From Insolitispirillum peregrinum (lineage in GTDB: Bacteria; Pseudomonadota; Alphaproteobacteria; Rhodospirillales; Rhodospirillaceae), in assembly GCF_900156605.1 (NCBI RefSeq), contig NZ_FTOA01000013.1, positions 1 to 47,341 on the forward strand: a stretch of DNA of 47,341 bases, in the 5' to 3' direction. Numbering within the stretch: the first letter of the stretch is position 1; each line of letters opens with the position of its first letter. Made by a program: the position numbers and the translations under genes. Below are positions 43,997 to 47,341 of this stretch, piece by piece. Below the pieces are notes generated by a model. That model did not search any database. It was not told the DNA's origin and worked only from the letters and a program-made list of their open reading frames with translations.

Positions 43997-44023
43997 ATGT
44001 CGCCAACATTTCAAAACATTTCA
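43997..44023 (-). promoter_or_regulatory. Shared upstream block of the small-protein genes (copy B)
   Basis: Counterpart of 43570-43596: TGAAATG-TTTTGAAAT then GCGACAT on the minus strand, 93 bases before ATG 43904. Surrounding bases diverge, so this is the conserved part. It lies between the ispE terminator and the small-protein gene. Confidence 0.6.
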
Positions 44024-44059
44024 CACGAAACAATCACGCCACCAACCCATTGAATATGA

Positions 44060-44098
44060 AAATAAAAGAGGGGATTCTCTTTTTGAAAATCCCCTCTT
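44060..44098 (-). terminator. Rho-independent terminator of ispE
   Basis: AAGAGGGGATT (44066-44076) pairs perfectly with AATCCCCTCTT (44088-44098); the minus strand continues TTATTTTC. It is about 20 bases after the ispE stop codon. Confidence 0.9.
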
Positions 44099-44120
44099 GC
44101 ACGAACATTTTATCCGTCTA

Positions 44121-45107
44121 TCAGCGAATGAATGGCTGTCCCTCGGCCAGTTCAAAGGGATCAAAGGCCCCCAGCAACGGTGCAGGCTCCATCCACCAGC
44201 CCGGACTTTCCAGCCGCAAGGCCCGCGCCGCCGCCCGGCATTCATACTCGGTGGTGAACAGACCCCAGCAGGTTGCCCCACTGCCCGACATGCGCGATAG
44301 CAGGCACCCCGGCAAGGCTGCCATGGTGGCCAGCACCCGCCCGATCTCCGGCACCAGAGAAATGGCTGCCGCCGTCAGGTCATTGCGCCGTACGGCCAGC
44401 GCCGAGGCCAGCGCCGCCGCATCCCGCGGCGCCTCGGACAGCGGCATGTCCTTGCCAAAATCACCGCTACGCGCCTTGAACACCTGCGGAGTCGACAGCG
44501 GTACCCCCGGATTGACCAGCAACAGCCACGCCGCTGGCAGCGGCGGCGGCTCGCGCAGGATTTCACCGACGCCACTCATTTCTGTCGGGCGACCGCGCAG
44601 GCACACCGGCACATCCGCGCCCAGACCCCCGGCCAGTTGTAGCAGGCGGTCAGTTGGCAGACGCACATCCCACAGCCGCATCAACCCATGCAGGGCGGCA
44701 GCGGCATCGGTACTGCCGCCGCCGATTCCGGCGGCCACCGGCAACATCTTGTGCAGGGTGATCCGGGCCCCTTTGCGTGACCCGGTGGCGGCGGCCAACG
44801 CCCATGCCGCCCGCAGGACGATATTGTCATCAGTGGGAACACCGGCCAGTGCCGAGGCATTCGGCCCCACCACCTCCAGACTCAGGCGGTCAGCCGGTTC
44901 CAGAATCACCCGGTCGAACAGCCCGGCAAACACCACCAGGCTGTGCAACAGGTGATAGCCATCATCGCGGCGTCCGGTGACATGCAGGGTCAGGTTGACT
45001 TTGGCCGGGGCGGCCACCCGCACCGTTCCATCCACAAAGGTGGCGCTTGAACCGCCCTTGTCCTGCTGCGTTGCGCCCGAAGCCGGGCGTGTCAAGGTCT
45101 GCTCCAT
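44121..45107 (-). CDS. ispE: 4-diphosphocytidyl-2-C-methyl-D-erythritol kinase
   Basis: GHMP-family kinase of the MEP pathway of isoprenoid synthesis. 329 residues. Motifs are [22 protein letters not shown], the ATP-binding loop [28 protein letters not shown] and the C-terminal [14 protein letters not shown]. The N-terminus has ~30 extra residues before the domain. I chose ATG 45107 because GGAGGG stands 7-8 bases before it; further ATGs at 45122 and 45152 are in frame. Downstream of the TPR gene on the same strand with a 67-base gap, so probably an operon. Confidence 0.93.
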   Translation of the reverse strand: MEQTLTRPASGATQQDKGGSSATFVDGTVRVAAPAKVNLTLHVTGRRDDGYHLLHSLVVFAGLFDRVILEPADRLSLEVVGPNASALAGVPTDDNIVLRAAWALAAATGSRKGARITLHKMLPVAAGIGGGSTDAAAALHGLMRLWDVRLPTDRLLQLAGGLGADVPVCLRGRPTEMSGVGEILREPPPLPAAWLLLVNPGVPLSTPQVFKARSGDFGKDMPLSEAPRDAAALASALAVRRNDLTAAAISLVPEIGRVLATMAALPGCLLSRMSGSGATCWGLFTTEYECRAAARALRLESPGWWMEPAPLLGAFDPFELAEGQPFIR

Positions 45108-45174
45108 CTGCTGGCCCTCCATCCCCCACTGCCTGACAGGCAGGGTCCTCATTCACCTCCCGACAGGCGATCCG

Positions 45175-46923
45175 TTACAACCCCTTGTCGAGCTTTTCGC
45201 GCAGGGTCTTTTCCTGCTCCGGTTCCGGCTCCAGACCCAGGGCCCGCTGCCACTGGAAACGCGCCTCGTTGGTCCGGCCCACCCGCCAGTAGGCATCCCC
45301 CAGATGGTCGTTGATCGTCGGGTCCGCCGGGGTAAACTCGATCGCCCGCTCCAGTTCCTCGACCGCGCGCGCATAATCGCCGGTCAGGAAGTAAGCCCAG
45401 CCCAGACTGTCGATGATGTAACCATCGGTTGGACGCTGCTCGACGGCCTTTTCGATCAGGGCCTTGCCCTGTTCGACATTGATGCCGCGATCAATCCAGG
45501 AATAGCCCAGATAGTTCAGCACCTGCGGCTGGTTCGGATTCAGCTCCAGCGATGTCTTCAGCGACGCCTCGGCCTTGTCCCACTGCTTGCTGCGTTCCTG
45601 GGTGATCCCGATGGAATAATGCAGCGACCACAGTCGGTTGTCGGTGCTCGACAGCAGGCCCAGCGCCTTTTGGTACAGCTTTTCCGCCTCACCCCACTTT
45701 TCCTGCCGCCGCAGCAGGTCGCCCTGCGCCATCAGCGGTTCAGGCTGTTGCGGATAGGCCTTGACCAGATCGGCCAGCACCTTGCCGGCGGCATCAACCT
45801 TTTTGTCGCGTTCCAGCGTGGTGGCCAGCCGCAGGCGGATCACCAGATACAGCGGGCTGGACGACGGCACTTTCTGATAGGCCGCCGCCGCTTCGGGGAA
45901 GCGTTCCAGCTCGTCCAGAATGTCGCCAACCATCATCCCGGCGAATGGAAAGCCGGGATGGAGGGCTTCGGACAGGCGACAGAACACCAGCGCACTGTCA
46001 TAGGCGCTGTTTTGCAGCAACGACGATGCCGTGCCGTACAGGGCTTCGGCCATCCCCTCTTCAGCCGAGGTCACCAGCCGGGCTGGTTTGGCTTTTGTGT
46101 CGGGGAACAGCGATTTTGCCAGCAACGAATTCGGGTTTTGCCGCAGATAACGGTCCTTCAGCGCCACCAGATCATCGCTGCGTCCCTGCCGGGCGAGGAA
46201 GTTCAACGCCATTTGCACCGGCCGCAGCGACAGCATTTCGGTGCCGTCCAGCGTCGCCTGATAGTGCGCCCATGCCTGCTCGTCGCGCCCGGCGAGATCG
46301 GCAATCATCGCCGAATGGAAATGATACAGTTGTTGCAACTCGCGGCGCTTGTTCATCGGCTCAAGGGCCGCCTGCGCCTCGTCCCATTTCTTTTGCCCGG
46401 CCAGCGCCCACGCCCGCATCATCGGCACCACCACGCCGTTGATGCCCTGCTCTTCGGCACCATCCAGACGATGATAGGCGCGGTCATAGTCTTTTTTCAG
46501 GCTGTCGCCAGCGGCCAGCACCAGCGGCGCAATGCCGTTGTCGCCTGCCAGTTCGACCACCCGTTCGGCCAGCGCCACCGCCGGTTTGATCTGGCCTTCG
46601 GCCAGCAGATAGAAATAGGCCCGCCGGGCCAGGCCGACGTTGGTCGGATCGGCTTCGAGCGCGGCAAAGTAATAGGCTGCCGCTGCTGCGGTATCGGACT
46701 GGTTCTGCGCCACGCTGGCCGCCAGATATTTGCCAAAGCCGAACGAGCCACTCCGCCGCAGGGCTTCAGGAGCCGGGGCCGGAGCAGCCCCGGCTGTCGG
46801 GGCCTCGGCCTGCTGAACGGCGGATGCGCCACCAGCCGCGATGGTTTCCCCCCCACAGGCGGCGGGCAACACAGACAGCAACAGCGCGCACGCCGTCGTA
46901 AGGTGCAACCGGGACCGGTTCAT
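45175..46923 (-). CDS. Exported tetratricopeptide-repeat protein
   Basis: 582-residue protein with an N-terminal signal (hydrophobic ~6-20) ending near LPAAC, which could be an imperfect lipobox; an Ala/Pro-rich linker (~30-60) follows. The rest is helical with many TPR-like units, clearest at the C-terminus (LNYLGYSWIDRGINVEQGKAL, IDSLGWAYFLTGDYARAVEELERAIEFTPADP, INDHLGDAYWRVGRTNEARFQW). This is common in alphaproteobacteria next to ETF-QO and ispE, where its function is not established. ATG 46923 is preferred over a GTG at 46953. Confidence 0.88.
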   Translation of the reverse strand: MNRSRLHLTTACALLLSVLPAACGGETIAAGGASAVQQAEAPTAGAAPAPAPEALRRSGSFGFGKYLAASVAQNQSDTAAAAAYYFAALEADPTNVGLARRAYFYLLAEGQIKPAVALAERVVELAGDNGIAPLVLAAGDSLKKDYDRAYHRLDGAEEQGINGVVVPMMRAWALAGQKKWDEAQAALEPMNKRRELQQLYHFHSAMIADLAGRDEQAWAHYQATLDGTEMLSLRPVQMALNFLARQGRSDDLVALKDRYLRQNPNSLLAKSLFPDTKAKPARLVTSAEEGMAEALYGTASSLLQNSAYDSALVFCRLSEALHPGFPFAGMMVGDILDELERFPEAAAAYQKVPSSSPLYLVIRLRLATTLERDKKVDAAGKVLADLVKAYPQQPEPLMAQGDLLRRQEKWGEAEKLYQKALGLLSSTDNRLWSLHYSIGITQERSKQWDKAEASLKTSLELNPNQPQVLNYLGYSWIDRGINVEQGKALIEKAVEQRPTDGYIIDSLGWAYFLTGDYARAVEELERAIEFTPADPTINDHLGDAYWRVGRTNEARFQWQRALGLEPEPEQEKTLREKLDKGL

Positions 46924-47146
46924 CAGGCCGGAGCGTACAGTACCAGAGTTCACGATGCTGCTATCCGTTTACAGTTTGATCAACAAGGCTAATCCCTTTC
47001 GGGACAGACAGCCAGAGACTTAAACGTCCGGACTCTATTCTGGCGGTCGCTTTCCTCCGGCCCTGCTGATGTCAGGTGCGAGGGCCAAAAGCGCAAGAGA
47101 GACCGGTTTCTGCCGGGTCCTGTTGCCAGAACCCGGCAGGACACCC
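46924..47146. other. Intergenic region between ETF-QO and the TPR gene
   Basis: About 220 bases with no supported gene, containing the ETF-QO 3' hairpin at 47110-47139 and probably the promoter of the TPR-ispE operon. Confidence 0.45.
47110..47139 (-). terminator. Hairpin after the ETF-QO gene
   Basis: CTGCCGGGT-C-CTG pairs with CAG-A-ACCCGGCAG around TTGC, a stable ~12-bp stem with one mismatch. The minus strand continues AAACC, so it lacks a U-tract and may be a 3'-end stabiliser, not a true intrinsic terminator. Confidence 0.5.
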
Positions 47147-47341
47147 TTACATATTGGGGTAGTTCGGCCCCTCGCCGCCTTGCGGTACCACCCAGTTGAT
47201 GTTCTGGGTCGGGTCCTTGATGTCACAGGTCTTGCAGTGGATGCAATTCTGGGAATTGATCTGCAACCGCTTTGGCCCGTCGGGGTCGTTCTGTTCCACG
47301 CTGACGTATTCGTAAACACCCGCCGGGCAGAACCGCTGCTC
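47147..47341 (-). CDS. Electron transfer flavoprotein-ubiquinone oxidoreductase, C-terminal part
   Basis: Partial gene cut by the right edge; the last 64 codons are visible. The end of ETF-QO carries the 4Fe-4S cluster: FCPAGVYEY then [20 protein letters not shown], giving the expected C and C-x2-C-x2-C ligands, and the family terminus [12 protein letters not shown]. The enzyme passes electrons from ETF (fatty and amino acid oxidation) to ubiquinone at the inner membrane. The N-terminal FAD and quinone domains lie outside the window. Confidence 0.95.
   Translation of the reverse strand, partial: EQRFCPAGVYEYVSVEQNDPDGPKRLQINSQNCIHCKTCDIKDPTQNINWVVPQGGEGPNYPNM

Noticed and set aside
47035-47319. 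94-codon minus frame near the right edge
   Set aside because: Overlaps the ETF-QO C-terminus in another frame; the ETF-QO frame carries the iron-sulfur motif and family terminus.

Overview
The window looks like a chromosomal segment of a GC-rich alphaproteobacterium, most likely of the Rhodospirillales (Novispirillum/Insolitispirillum/Azospirillum-like). This rests on protein style and on the order ffh-rpsP-rimM-trmD-rplS followed by leuC and leuD, with leuB elsewhere in the window; the genus is a guess. Most genes are housekeeping. I see no rRNA, tRNA, CRISPR array, prophage or full-length insertion sequence.

Layout. 477-3621: a membrane-anchored LytM/M23 envelope peptidase, a DciA-like protein and mutY. 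3622-6451: an MFS transporter and a GlxA-type regulator, separated and flanked by two inverted copies of a ~170-bp MITE-like element. 6670-7557: two exported PRC-barrel-type proteins. 7662-13784: aspartate aminotransferase, a GAF-PAS-GGDEF cyclase, a CheZ-like phosphatase, infC (probable ATA start) and thrS. 14146-17571: two glycosyltransferases, an alpha/beta hydrolase and a NADAR protein. 17649-20830: an RhlE-type helicase with a structured leader, and leuB. 21125-26601: an ethanolamine catabolic cluster (eutB, eutC, permease, DUF2867 protein, AraC regulator). 26634-28546: an unknown protein and a UDP-glucuronate decarboxylase-like enzyme.

28855-35669 (all minus): ffh-rpsP-rimM-trmD-rplS, then leuC, a small acidic unknown and leuD. 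36034-39081: an FNR-type regulator, then def-fmt and rsmD. 39084-41518: rluB, with a huge 21-residue tandem-repeat tail, behind a class-I-glutamine-amidotransferase-like hydrolase. 41701-43165: tadA, an AhpD-like protein and an exported unknown. 43278-43904: two tandem paralogous small proteins that I do not recognise. 44121-47341: ispE, a TPR protein and the C-terminal end of ETF-ubiquinone oxidoreductase.

The most unusual content is: (i) a five-copy palindromic intergenic repeat at gene 3' ends, two copies of which have each received a MITE with its own 9-bp target duplication; (ii) the small-protein pair at 43278-43904, whose genes share an almost identical block about 94 nt upstream of each start; (iii) a terminator-like structure just before the rhlE start codon; and (iv) related GDRP-rich tails on two RNA-acting enzymes, RhlE and RluB.
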